NCBI GenBank assembly: GCA_963760935.1
Contig: CAVXFB010000004.1
Location: 49,631 to 113,630, forward strand
Reading direction: 5' to 3'
Source of the DNA: CAVXFB01 sp963760935
GTDB taxonomy: Bacteria; Planctomycetota; Planctomycetia; Pirellulales; Thermoguttaceae
Length of the DNA: 64,000 nt
Both the position numbers and the translations under genes were made by a program. Below are positions 1-9,148 of the stretch, piece by piece; position 1 is the stretch's first letter, and each line of letters opens with the position of its first letter. Under the pieces are notes generated by a model. It was not told where the DNA came from. It worked only from the letters and a program-made list of their open reading frames with translations, and did no database searches.

Positions 1-1
1 T

Positions 2-343
2 CCCGGGGGAGCGTTCTGGACGGTGGCCATCCATTCCGCCTCGGCCGAACCGGCCAAGCTGGCCACAGCCATTGTCGACACGATGCGGAAGGAGTATCAA
101 GGGCTGGACGCGGAAGAGGTCGAGGAAAGCGTGAGCGGCCACGACCTGGTTGGCTATGATTTAGCTTTCTACTGCCTGGATCTGACAAACACGGCTCAGG
201 TCCGCAGTTTACGCGTCGGCAATGCAACCTATACTATCTACTGTCAGGCCGAGGATCGCGAATACGAGCGGATCAAGCAGGTATTTCAGGCGATCACCAT
301 CACCCTGCTCAACGGTCTAAAGGACTTGCGGTACACCGATTAG
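2..343 (+). CDS. Hypothetical protein, 5'-truncated by the window edge
   Basis: The reading frame is open to the left edge and ends in TAG. The first in-frame start inside the window is a GTG at 23, but the frame upstream of it is also open (PGGAFWTV before AIHSAS), so the true start is probably outside. The visible 106 to 113 residues show no membrane segment and no motif I recognise. The fold looks like a small alpha/beta domain with a long first helix (AKLATAIVDTMRKEYQG) and a late YTIYCQAEDREY strand-turn. No function is assigned. Confidence 0.6.
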   Translation, partial: PGGAFWTVAIHSASAEPAKLATAIVDTMRKEYQGLDAEEVEESVSGHDLVGYDLAFYCLDLTNTAQVRSLRVGNATYTIYCQAEDREYERIKQVFQAITITLLNGLKDLRYTD

Positions 344-452
344 CGGGGTGTCGGTTGACAGGCGGCGCGGGATTGATTTTCCTATTGGTTAGAAGGTCAG
401 GCCCAGGTGCCTGTTCCACCAACTATGCTTTCAATCCGACATGAGGTGGCCT

Positions 453-680
453 ATGAAGACTATTGAGGCTTGCTGCTGTGTAGCGCAAATTGGGGAGGTG
501 GCTGGCAAGGTGTGGAGCGCGCTTTCCGAAGAGGAACCGCTGAGTCTGGCACGATTGGTCAAAGCGGTGGGCGAACCTCGCGATACCGTGATGCAGGCGA
601 TCGGATGGCTTGCCCGCGAGGGAAAGGTCAGCATTGAGGACAAAGGACGCAACCGCGTGGTTTCGTTGTTGCGGGAATAG
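453..680 (+). CDS. Small winged-helix DNA-binding protein (DUF2582-like)
   Basis: A 75-residue protein made almost entirely of one winged helix-turn-helix. The recognition part reads SLARLVKAVGEPRDTVMQAIGWLAREGKVSIE, followed by a short wing strand. This matches my memory of the PF10771 (DUF2582) wHTH family, whose members usually have 65 to 80 residues and no other domain. I chose the ATG at 453 over the in-frame ATG at 441 because AGGTGG sits just upstream of 453. It is probably a transcriptional or nucleic-acid binding factor. Its target is unknown and the neighbours do not suggest one. Confidence 0.7.
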   Translation: MKTIEACCCVAQIGEVAGKVWSALSEEEPLSLARLVKAVGEPRDTVMQAIGWLAREGKVSIEDKGRNRVVSLLRE

Positions 681-804
681 TTGCGCACGCAGATCCCACC
701 GACCAGATCCGCGGGTCTGACACGTAAATTGGCGCGAACCACCGCGCGATTCGATGCCCGTCAGGCTCGGAGCGCTTGACCTACTGCGCCGGCCGAGTAA
801 CGGG

Positions 805-1236
805 CTATTTTTCTGGCTTCGGCTTGTCAGCGGGTGCGGCCGCGTCCGGCTGAGCCTGATTCTGCTCCGCCCGCCGCCGGGCGGCGTTAGCTCGCTTGGC
901 CTGGGCGGTGGCCGCTGCTTCGTCGACCTGTTTTCTCTGCTCCGGAGTCAGCACGGCGGCGATCTTCTCATTGCGCTCATTCCGGACCGCGTCGAGCTGC
1001 TTTTCCAGCGCCTCGATCTTTGGGTTGTATTCCTGTTGAATCTTGTAGACCTGATCGCGTTGTTCCTCGGTAACTACGCTGGCGTAGTAGGCTGGCAGCC
1101 GGCCACGCGCCTTCCTAAGCTGCGTTTTTTTAACAGGTCCATCGGCGGCCCGAATAGGCTGTGCGGCTGTGGCCACGGTGATCGCCAACAACAAAAGCAG
1201 TGCGGAGCGGATAACGCGGTTTGCGGAACGCAGCAT
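805..1236 (-). CDS. Small secreted LTxxQ-motif (Spy/CpxP-like) protein
   Basis: A 143-residue exported protein. It starts with a Sec signal peptide (basic start, then VIRSALLLLLAITVATAAQPIRAAD). A charged helical region follows (EEQRDQVYKIQQEYNPKIEALEKQLDAVRNE is helical throughout), with the motif LTPEQRKQ. The C-terminus is a low-complexity Ala/Lys/Pro/Glu tail. The LTxxQ motif and all-helical layout resemble the Spy/CpxP periplasmic chaperone group, so an envelope-stress or adaptor role is possible but unproven. The frame extends 33 codons upstream, but AGGAG eight to twelve bases before 1236 supports this start. Confidence 0.7.
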   Translation of the reverse strand: MLRSANRVIRSALLLLLAITVATAAQPIRAADGPVKKTQLRKARGRLPAYYASVVTEEQRDQVYKIQQEYNPKIEALEKQLDAVRNERNEKIAAVLTPEQRKQVDEAAATAQAKRANAARRRAEQNQAQPDAAAPADKPKPEK

Positions 1237-1482
1237 CGTGGAGGTCTCCTTTTGCCGTTCAAAAAGGTACGGGAAACAACGTGGACCAAGCACTGGACTC
1301 CGATCGTACCGTGTGGAACGACTTTGCGGAATCACCCCCTCTGGCGGCCGTGCTGCACTTGAATCCTTGCTTCACACTGCCACCTGTCGTAGGCTACACT
1401 TAAGAGAATCGCTCCGCACGGCGGAACGGCTGGTCTTGGATTAATTGTTGTCTTTGCCCGCTAAGGGGGAAAACGAAAGCTT

Positions 1483-2835
1483 ATGAAACGCACATTTGTT
1501 AGCACGTGTCTGGCGGGGGCGATTGTTGCCTTGTGGTTCGCTGGGGTCTCGTCGCGTTTGGCGGCCGAACCGATTTCCAGCACCGAGGCGCCAGCGGCTC
1601 CCGCAACGGCGACACAGCCTCAGGAGATTACCGATGCCATCGCCGCCTTCAAGAACAATGATTTGCCCGGCGCCCTGAAGCTTCTTCGCGAAGCCGTGAA
1701 GAAGAACCCGGACATGCCCCCGGCGGAACTCATCATGGCGCAGTTGTGCCAGAATATCCCCGGCGGTACGCGCGCGTATCTGGAACAGGCTGCGGTAACA
1801 GCGCCAACGGACCCCGAAACCTATGTACTGATGGGCGATTTTGCGTTGCGCGAGCGCCGAGTGACGGAGGCGGAATTGCTTTACCAAAAGGCTGCCAGTC
1901 TTATGCCGGCCTTCAAGTCGAGCGCCAAGCGCAAGGCCATCTTGCAGCCGCGAATATTCAACGGTTTGGCCACGGTTGCCGAAGCCCGAGGCGACTATGC
2001 GTTAGCTCAGAGCCGCCTGGAAGAATGGTTGAAGATCGATCCAAAGAATTCAGTGGCCTTGCGCAGCTTGGCGCGATGTCTGTTCCAACAAAAGAATCCC
2101 CAAGGGGCGCTGGAGAAACTCCGTGCGGCACGCAACGCGGATGCCGAAGTATTGACGCCCGAGGCCATACTCGCCACCTATTATCAGATGAGCGGTGACA
2201 AAGAGAATGCCAAGAAGTATATGGACGAGGCCGTGGCTGCCAATCCCAAGGATCTGAAGACGCGATTGACCGCGAGCCAGTGGGGTTTGGAGACCGGGCA
2301 ACTTGATTATGCGGCAACCGAGGCAAGCGCCGCTCTGCAAATCGATTCGAAGTCGTTGCAGGCCAAGGTACTTGCCGGCGTCATCGCCTTGTTCCAAAAG
2401 AACTACCCCCGGGCCGAGCAGTATTTTAAGGCCGCATTGGACCAGTCGCCAAGCAACTTCGCCGCCAGCAACAATCTTGCGCTGGCCCTAGTCGAGCAAA
2501 TGGACGAGACGAAGAAGCGTCGCGCCTTGGAATATGCTGAGAATAACTACAAGCAGTTTGCCAACAAGGGTGATCCCAACGCGGCCGAGGCGGCTTCGAC
2601 CTGTGGCTGGGTGAACTACAAGCTGGGCCGGCTCGATCAGGCGGAGAAGGCCTACAAAGTCGCTATTGCTACTGGGCAGGTTAGCCCTGATACGGCCTAT
2701 TACATCGCTCGTCTCGCCAGCGACCGCGGGCAGGACGAAACGGCCAAGCAGTGGCTCGACAACGCGATGAAAGCGACGGGTCCCTTTGCCATGAAGGACG
2801 AGGCCGAGGCCCTGCGGAAGCAGCTTAAGAAATAA
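1483..2835 (+). CDS. Exported TPR-repeat protein
   Basis: A 450-residue protein with an N-terminal signal peptide (MKRTFVSTCLAGAIVALWFA, cleavage near RLAAEP). It is then built from tetratricopeptide repeats from about residue 45 to 445. Clear units include the segments starting PGALKLLREAVKKNPDMP, GDYALAQSRLEEWLKIDPKN, NYPRAEQYFKAALDQSPSN and GRLDQAEKAYKVAIATGQV. TPR arrays are protein-binding scaffolds. With a signal peptide and no anchor it probably acts in the periplasm. It is monocistronic: a strong intrinsic terminator follows 68 bases after the stop. Confidence 0.85.
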   Translation: MKRTFVSTCLAGAIVALWFAGVSSRLAAEPISSTEAPAAPATATQPQEITDAIAAFKNNDLPGALKLLREAVKKNPDMPPAELIMAQLCQNIPGGTRAYLEQAAVTAPTDPETYVLMGDFALRERRVTEAELLYQKAASLMPAFKSSAKRKAILQPRIFNGLATVAEARGDYALAQSRLEEWLKIDPKNSVALRSLARCLFQQKNPQGALEKLRAARNADAEVLTPEAILATYYQMSGDKENAKKYMDEAVAANPKDLKTRLTASQWGLETGQLDYAATEASAALQIDSKSLQAKVLAGVIALFQKNYPRAEQYFKAALDQSPSNFAASNNLALALVEQMDETKKRRALEYAENNYKQFANKGDPNAAEAASTCGWVNYKLGRLDQAEKAYKVAIATGQVSPDTAYYIARLASDRGQDETAKQWLDNAMKATGPFAMKDEAEALRKQLKK

Positions 2836-2903
2836 ATGGCGCGGTGCGAACGCCTTCCGGGGTGTGAGAAAGACGCCTGGAAGGCAAGTCGAATCGACCA
2901 TCG

Positions 2904-2947
2904 GGAGGGCGAGGCGCCTATTGTTAGGCCTCTCGCCCTCCTCTTTT
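2904..2947 (+). terminator. Rho-independent terminator of the TPR gene
   Basis: A 17-bp stem with one mismatch and one G-T pair: outer arm GGAGGGCGAG pairs with CTCGCCCTCC, inner part CCTA pairs with TAGG. The loop is TTGT and the stem is followed directly by TCTTTT. It lies just downstream of the TPR stop codon on the same strand. Confidence 0.75.
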
Positions 2948-3472
2948 GCGCTGCGGTGATCGCTACATCGCTTCTGGTTTTCCCCCGCAATCGCCATTCC
3001 GTTTGCCCCCTATTGGCGGTCGACACCGGCCGCAAGGGTCGCCTTGCCGGAATAGTCTGCCACAATCTGGGGAATCATGATCGCTAGCCTCCACTTCCAC
3101 GGTCGCCACAACCGACACTAAGGTTATGACCCGTTCGCAGGCTGATACTGCGATCGTCATCACGTTGATTTACTCACCGATCGATCGTTCGGCGGAGCGA
3201 TGGATCGCGCGACAGCGACGGTGATAGTCGAACTCCACCAACAGAACCCCCGAAGTAAGGGTTCCTTGCCGAGAACTCGAAGCAACGCTATGATGGACAC
3301 CGAACGAAAGACGGCGGCACGCCGTACCAAACTGCGGCCGTGGCCAGCGGACGACCCCTGTTCGAGGAGTCTCGTCGAAGAGGCCAAGGCGGCGTTTGCG
3401 GCGGCACGCCCCAAGCAAGCGAAAATCGGACCGCAAGGATTGCGTCACCCTCCCACCCCGAAGAAACTTCCG
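2948..3472. other. Intergenic stretch without a convincing gene
   Basis: About 525 bases between the terminator and the ABC ATPase start. The ATPase frame is open back to about 3200 with possible starts at 3290 and 3293. That extension would add about 60 residues that look unlike the LolD/MacB family, so I leave it as upstream region. I see no RNA gene or repeat here. Confidence 0.4.
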
Positions 3473-4222
3473 ATGTACGTGTTGGAGACCCGCGCTTTGC
3501 GGAAGAATTACGGGGCCGAGGGATCGGTCTGCGTGCACGCCCTGCGAGGAATCGACCTGCAGGTCCGCAAGGGAGAGTTGCTGGCGATCATGGGCCCCTC
3601 GGGTTCGGGCAAGAGCACGCTCTTGCACATTCTCGGCGGCGTCGAAACGCCCAGCAGCGGCCAAGTGCTTCTCGAGGGAGTCGACTTGGCCACGCTCAGC
3701 GATGATCAGCGCACCATCATGCGCCGTGAGCGAATGGGTTTCATCTTCCAATCGTTCAATTTGCTGCCGGCCTTTACGGCCGAGGAAAACGTGGCCCTGC
3801 CGCTGGAGCTCGGCGGGATTAAGGCGTCAGAAGCCCGGCGCCGTGCGGCCGAATCGCTGCGACTGGTCGGCATGTCGCATCGGCGCGATCACGTGCCGAG
3901 CACGATGTCCGGCGGCGAGCAGCAGCGTGTGGCCATTGCTCGGGCGCTGGTCATGCGTCCGGCCCTGCTGTTGGCTGACGAGCCGACCGGCAACCTCGAC
4001 AGCGCCAACGGCCGCCAGGTGACCGCCTTGCTGCGCCGGCTATCCACGCAAGATCAGCAGACGATCGTCATGGTTACCCACGACGCCAACGTTGCGGCAC
4101 AAGCCGACCGGCTCGTGCGGCTTCGCGACGGTTTGGAAGAGAACGACCGCGATGCCGAAGAGCGGGCAATTCGGGCCGCGGCCGGTCCCGCCCGTTCGTG
4201 TCTGTTTAGGAGCACGATGTAG
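3473..4222 (+). CDS. ABC transporter ATP-binding protein (LolD/MacB type)
   Basis: A 249-residue ATPase that powers the FtsX-type permease encoded next door. All nucleotide-binding motifs are intact: Walker A GPSGSGKST (residues about 41-49), Q-loop in FIFQSFNLLPAFT, signature MSGGEQQRVAIARAL, Walker B LLLADEPTGNLD and the switch histidine in VTHD. The NLLP after the Q-loop glutamine and the DEPTGNLD ending are typical of the LolD/MacB/FtsE clade, which moves lipoproteins, peptides or macrolides across or out of the inner membrane. The ATG at 3473 begins the usual family start (MYVLETRALRKNYG). Substrate unknown. Confidence 0.85.
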   Translation: MYVLETRALRKNYGAEGSVCVHALRGIDLQVRKGELLAIMGPSGSGKSTLLHILGGVETPSSGQVLLEGVDLATLSDDQRTIMRRERMGFIFQSFNLLPAFTAEENVALPLELGGIKASEARRRAAESLRLVGMSHRRDHVPSTMSGGEQQRVAIARALVMRPALLLADEPTGNLDSANGRQVTALLRRLSTQDQQTIVMVTHDANVAAQADRLVRLRDGLEENDRDAEERAIRAAAGPARSCLFRSTM

Positions 4223-4230
4223 GAAACGGG

Positions 4231-4294
4231 ATTAGGAGCTAGGGGCTAGACGCTAGTGCGTCCTCAGTCCCCCGCCCCTAGCCCCCAGCCCCTT
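4231..4294. repeat. Heptamer repeat array in direct and inverted copies
   Basis: Copies of AGGGGCT-like heptamers (AGGAGCTAGGGGCTAGACGCTAG) face an inverted set (CCCCTAGCCCCCAGCCCC) about 20 bases later, giving a long GC-rich palindrome between the ATPase and permease genes. Related arrays lie at 20975-21011 and 46076-46204. Because the two flanking genes should be co-transcribed, the hairpin could tune the ratio of their products. Confidence 0.6.
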
Positions 4295-4303
4295 CCCTCT
4301 GCC

Positions 4304-6847
4304 ATGATCCTCTGGAAGTTTACCCTTCGCGAACTGAAGTGCCGGCCGGGCCGGGCGACGCTCACCCTGCTGAGCATCGTCATCGGTGTGGCGGCGGTCG
4401 TAGCGGTCACGGTAGGAACGGCAACCACGCATCAGGCGTACCAGGAGATGTACGAAAGCGTGGCCGGCCGAGCCGCGTTGGAAGTGGCTGCCGAGAACGG
4501 TGGCTTCTTTTCCGGCGACGTCGCCACCCAGATCGCACAGATTCCCGGTGTCCAGGCCGCCGTCCCTTCGGTGCAGAAGGTCTCCGCAATCTGGCACGAG
4601 AAGAGCCACGTCCGGTTGCTGGTGATGGGAATCGACCCGGCCAATGACGAAGCAGTGCGTGACTATGACTTGCAGGAAGGAACGTTCTTCGGAGAGAAGG
4701 ACGACGCGTTGCTGGAGACCGGCTTTGCCCGTGGTCTGGGGATAGCGGTGGGCGATGAGGTGAAGTTGGGTGTATCGCGCGGCCTGCGCGGCACCTTGAA
4801 GAGACTTCATATCGCCGGCTTCCTTTCACCCCGCGGCGCTGCGGGGTTCAACCAGGGAGGCGTTATCTTCCTGCCGCTGAAGACTGCCGCAACGCTGTTT
4901 TCCGAGCCAGGCAACATCAATACCGTAAGTATCGTGCTGGCCGACAAAGCCGACGAGAAGAGCATATCCGCCGAGATTGCCAAGATCTTGCCCACCGGCG
5001 TCGTGGTTCGCTCGCCCATGGCCCGCTCGCAACTGGCCAAGGAAACCGTCCAGGATGCCGAGAAGGGGTTGAATTTTGCCTACGCCTTGATGATCGTTTT
5101 GGCGGTGTTCACCATCTTCAACACGTTCTTAATGAACGTGGGTGAACGACGTCGACAACTGGCCGTGCTGCGGGCGATCGGTGCTACGCGGCGGCAAGTG
5201 ATTCGCATGCTGCTCTTGGAAGGCGTGGCCATGGGATTCGTGGGCACGCTGTTGGGATCGCTCGTGGGCCTTGGCGGCGCCTACGGCCTGACCCGTGCGA
5301 TGGGGCAATTATATTCTGCCGCCATGCCGGCCCTGCGAATCACGCCCGGCCCGTTCATCGTAGCGGCGTTCCTTGGCCCAGGCATTTCGCTGCTGGCGAT
5401 GTTCGTTCCGGCCCGCATTGCCGGCAAGATTTCGCCGCTGGAAGGTATGCGGTTTGTTGCCTCGGAAGGGCGCAGCCGGCTGACGCTCGGCTATATCTGC
5501 TTCAGTCTCGCGACATATTTAATTACCGGCTCGGTGCTGGCCGCTTGCATCACGGGGTATTTGCCCGTGCAGTTTACCGTATTCGCCGGGGCCATCTTTA
5601 CGGCGGCCTTTGTGCTGCTGGTGCCGATGGTGTTGGGTGGCCTCGCACGCATCGCGTCTGCCGTGCTGTATCCGATCCTGGGTGTTGAGGGGCACATTGC
5701 CGAACGGCAGATTCTTCGTCGCCGCGTGCGCACCACACTCACCATCGGTCTGCTCTTCATCGCCGTCAGCACAGCCATTAGTTTGGGCACAACAATCCTC
5801 GATTGCGTGCAAGATATTCGCTCGTGGCAGGCCAAGACCTTCAAGGGTGACTTCATCATTCGCACAATGGCGCCCGATCTGGCCACTGGCATGGCGCCGC
5901 CGATGCCCGAGTCGCTGGCCGATGAGTTCCGCGCGATCGACGGGGTGGCCAACGTCGACACGATCCGTTACGTCGATGCATCAACGCGCCTTCCCGGCCC
6001 GGACGCGGGCAAACAATCGTTGAAAATATTCATCCGCGACTTCACCGACGAAGGGAATCTGCCGCTGGCCATCCAAGAGGGCAACCCCGACGAAGTTCGC
6101 AAGCGCCTGGCCGAGGGGGAAGTCGTTCTGGGCACGCAGTTGGCCAGCCGAACCCATACGAAGGTCGGCGACGAGATCACGTTGGATACCGACAAAGGCC
6201 CGCAGCGGCTGAAGGTGGCCGCCACGGCAACCGCCTATCTCGTCGGCGGCAACTTGGTCTATATGGAAGGGAAGACGGCCCGGCGGCTCTTGGGAATTGA
6301 AGACGCCAATACGTTCATCGTCAACGCGAAGACCGGCGCTCTGTCGGCCGTCCGTGAGAAGGTGAAGGCCATTTGCGACAAGTCGGGCCTAATGCTCCAT
6401 TCCTTCGCCGATCTCCGCCGACGGATCGACACGCTCATGATCGGTGTGATCGCCAGCCTGTGGGGACTGCTGGCCCTCGGGTTCATCGTCGGGGCATTTG
6501 GCATTGCCAACACGTTGACGATGAACGTTCTGGAGCAAACCCGTGAGTTGGCCCTGTTGCGGGTTGTGGCGATGACACGGTGGCAAGTCCGCAAGACGAT
6601 TTTGGCCCAGGCCGTAATCATCGGCTTCATCGGCCTGACGCTTGGTGTGGTAGGTGGTTTGGTGGGCTCGTACGTCAGCAATCTCTGCGCGCTGCCGTTG
6701 TTGGGCCATGCCGTGGAGTTCGCGTTCCATCCGACGTTATTGGCCGTCTGTTTCGGCACCGGTTTCGTGGTGATTATCGCCGCGGCCTGGATCCCCGCCG
6801 AACGCGCGGCCCGGCTGCATTTGCTCATCGCCCTGCAATATGAATAG
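4304..6847 (+). CDS. FtsX-family ABC transporter permease, double-domain
   Basis: An 847-residue inner-membrane permease paired with the preceding ATPase. TM1 is at about residues 18-40 (TLTLLSIVIGVAAVVAVTVGT). A large periplasmic MacB-type domain (about 41-260) follows, then an FtsX block of three helices (about 265-395) ending in PARIAGKISPLEGMR. The pattern then repeats: a TM pair, a second periplasmic domain (about 505-700) and a final FtsX block (about 705-845) ending PAERAARLHLLIALQYE. This 4+4 TM layout is that of the long single-chain permeases rather than MacB. The ATG at 4304 starts the typical ILWKFTLRELKCRP; the 16 upstream codons come from the repeat array. Confidence 0.85.
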   Translation: MILWKFTLRELKCRPGRATLTLLSIVIGVAAVVAVTVGTATTHQAYQEMYESVAGRAALEVAAENGGFFSGDVATQIAQIPGVQAAVPSVQKVSAIWHEKSHVRLLVMGIDPANDEAVRDYDLQEGTFFGEKDDALLETGFARGLGIAVGDEVKLGVSRGLRGTLKRLHIAGFLSPRGAAGFNQGGVIFLPLKTAATLFSEPGNINTVSIVLADKADEKSISAEIAKILPTGVVVRSPMARSQLAKETVQDAEKGLNFAYALMIVLAVFTIFNTFLMNVGERRRQLAVLRAIGATRRQVIRMLLLEGVAMGFVGTLLGSLVGLGGAYGLTRAMGQLYSAAMPALRITPGPFIVAAFLGPGISLLAMFVPARIAGKISPLEGMRFVASEGRSRLTLGYICFSLATYLITGSVLAACITGYLPVQFTVFAGAIFTAAFVLLVPMVLGGLARIASAVLYPILGVEGHIAERQILRRRVRTTLTIGLLFIAVSTAISLGTTILDCVQDIRSWQAKTFKGDFIIRTMAPDLATGMAPPMPESLADEFRAIDGVANVDTIRYVDASTRLPGPDAGKQSLKIFIRDFTDEGNLPLAIQEGNPDEVRKRLAEGEVVLGTQLASRTHTKVGDEITLDTDKGPQRLKVAATATAYLVGGNLVYMEGKTARRLLGIEDANTFIVNAKTGALSAVREKVKAICDKSGLMLHSFADLRRRIDTLMIGVIASLWGLLALGFIVGAFGIANTLTMNVLEQTRELALLRVVAMTRWQVRKTILAQAVIIGFIGLTLGVVGGLVGSYVSNLCALPLLGHAVEFAFHPTLLAVCFGTGFVVIIAAAWIPAERAARLHLLIALQYE

Positions 6848-7003
6848 TGCGGGCAATGGCGACCGATGCACGTGGAACAAGAGTGCGTGTTTGCAGCCAA
6901 CCGGGGCGTCTATTGTGCAAAACGTAGGGTGAGACAAGCTCGTCTCGGCGAGCGCCGGCCCGCCAACGGCTGTCGCTGGCCATGCTTCTTATCGTTGCTC
7001 ACC

Positions 7004-7393
7004 TCATATCGATCGCTGTAGCAGCCACGACACGGCAGCGATGCCCAAAAAACCGAGCGCGCCGAGTACGCCTGACATGACCACGCGATCCGCGGCGCGC
7101 TGTGCTCGATCTGCTCGATCTGTTCCAGCACACTCAAAGCGCCGTCGATTTGCAGCAGCAACGGCGATTGCCGGCAAGAAGAACAATATGCCGAAGGGAA
7201 CCGGAAAGAACAGGTGGCGTGCCAACGAAGTGTTGACGATCGGAATTACCAGCGGCAGCGGATACAACCAAACCAGCCATGTGACAGCGGTTGTTTGTCC
7301 GAACTCCGCAAATATGTCGCGCTCTCGATTAACTGTTCTCGCAGTATCGATTGCGATACCGATAAGGGCGAAAAGTAGGACAATTTGGAGCAT
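7004..7393 (-). CDS. Small multi-pass membrane protein, unknown function
   Basis: About 129 residues with four probable membrane helices: MLQIVLLFALIGIAID at the start, TAVTWLVWLYPLPLVIPIV, HLFFPVPFGILFFLPAIAVAAA, and VVMSGVLGALGFLGIAAVSWLL near the end. A basic linker (NRRRFECAGTDRADRAQRAADR) separates helices three and four. The start at 7393 opens directly into the first helix and is preferred to a start 19 codons upstream. I do not recognise the family, and the neighbours give no functional link. Confidence 0.55.
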   Translation of the reverse strand: MLQIVLLFALIGIAIDTARTVNRERDIFAEFGQTTAVTWLVWLYPLPLVIPIVNTSLARHLFFPVPFGILFFLPAIAVAAANRRRFECAGTDRADRAQRAADRVVMSGVLGALGFLGIAAVSWLLQRSI

Positions 7394-7524
7394 CGGAGAT
7401 CGGTTCGCATCCCAGCGCGTGCAGCTGTCCGCGACGCACCGGTGGGGCAATAGAACGCTTCGTCTAGGACGCTACTCTACGATTCTTGAAAGGGGGTGTC
7501 CACCCCCAACGGTTCACAACGCTC

Positions 7525-8989
7525 TCACCCCTTTACAACACCCACAGGTCGCAGGCGAGCGACTTTGCTGGCCAGCCCAGCGCGGTGGACGACGTCGACC
7601 ACCAGGCTCACGTCTTTGTAAGCAGCCGGCTGCTCTTCGGCCAAGCCTTTCCAGCTTCGGCACTTGGCGACGATGCCTTTTTCGGCCAGTTCGCGATCGA
7701 TGCGGCGTCCCTTGGCGTGGGCGACGGCGGCCGTGCGGCTCATCACGCGGCCGGCCCCATGACAAGTGGTGCCAAAGGTGCGTTGCATGCTGCCCGGCTG
7801 GCCCACCAGAACCCAACTGGCGCGGCCCATGTCGCCGGGTATGATCACCGGTTGTCCTACGGTGCGATATCGCTCGGGCACGTCCGGGTGCCCGGCCGGA
7901 AACGCCCGCGTGGCTCCCTTGCGGTGCACGCACAGCGAGCGGGTCTTTCCGTCGATCTCGTGCTCTTCAATCTTGGCGATATTGTGAGCGACGTCGTAGA
8001 CGAGGTCCATCTGCAGCGATTGCCAATCGCGGCCGAAGAAGTCGGCAAAGACCTCGCGGGCCTGCCACATCAATAGCTGCCGATTGGCCCAGGCGTAATT
8101 TGCGGCGCACCGCATCGCCCCCAGATATTCCACGCCCTCGGGGCTGCGGACCGGCGCACAAGCCAACTGCCGATCGGGCAGATCGATGCCGTACTTGGCC
8201 GGCGCCTTGCGGAGCGCACCGAGCGCGTCGTCGCACACCTGATAGCCGAGCCCCCGTGAGCCAGAATGGATCATCACGCAAACCATGCCGTGTTCGAGGC
8301 CCATCGCGCGTGCCGCCGCCTCGTCGACAATTTCGTCGACAATCTGCACTTCGAGAAAGTGGTTGCCCGAGCCGAGCGTGCCGCACTGGTCGCCGCCCCG
8401 CTCCAAGGCCCGCTGGCTGACGCAATCGGGATTGGCGCCGGGCAAACGGCCGCCGGCCTCGGTGTGTTCGATATCGCCGGGCGTGGCCCAGCCCGCGCGA
8501 AACCAGGTAGGGGGCCCCTTCGGCGAGCAGATGGCGAAGCTCCTTGCCGCCGAACAGATACGGGCCGCCAGTGCCCACACCCGCCGGGATGTGGCGAAAC
8601 AGGGCGTCCATCAGCGGATTGAGCCGCGGGTGGATGTCGTCCTCACTTAGGTTCGTTCGCATCAACCGCACACCGCAATTAATGTCGTAGCCCACGCCGC
8701 CAGGCGAGATGACTCCATCGGCGGCGGGATCGGTGGCCGTCACCCCGCCGATACAGAAACCGTAGCCCCAGTGGATGTCGGGCATGGCCAGGCTGGCCAT
8801 CTGGATGCCGGGCAAGAACGCCACGTTGGCCACCTGTTCGGGCGCCTGGTCATTGCGAATGTCGCGCATTAGCCGCTCATCGGCAAAGATGCGGCCCTCG
8901 ACGCGCATCCCGATCTTGTAGCTCTTGGGGATTCGCCAGCAGCACTCGTCAATCTGCTCCAGCGGTCCGTGGTAGCCTTGTTTGGACAT
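7525..8989 (-). CDS. rtcB: RtcB RNA-splicing ligase, frameshifted in this assembly
   Basis: RtcB joins 2',3'-cyclic phosphate and 5'-OH RNA ends using GTP and Mn. The two overlapping frames give about 487 residues, the usual family length. Visible motifs are DINCGVRL, GTLGSGNHFLEV and HSGSRGLGYQVC (metal and active-site segments) and CHGAGRVMSR carrying the histidine that is guanylylated. The break is a single extra C in the CCC at 8487-8489: removing it restores RGLATPGDIEHTEAGG across the join. The start at 8989 (MSKQGYHGPLEQ) has GGAG upstream. The archease partner is not in the window. Probably functional in the organism, with the shift a sequence error. Confidence 0.85.
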
Positions 8990-9148
8990 GTCGATTCTCC
9001 GAGCGGGCGTAAGTCGGGACCCGCCGGAGGACATTATATGCGGTGTGGCAACGACCGTTGGGCGGCGCGTCCTGAGCGACGAACGGAGTGACGGATGGCG
9101 GCTATTTCGTAAGGTGCGTGTAATGCACGTAACGAGCTTCTCTGTCGA

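Noticed and set aside
3200..3472. Longer N-terminus for the ABC ATPase
   Set aside because: Arg/Ala-rich extension unlike the family; the normal family start is at 3473.
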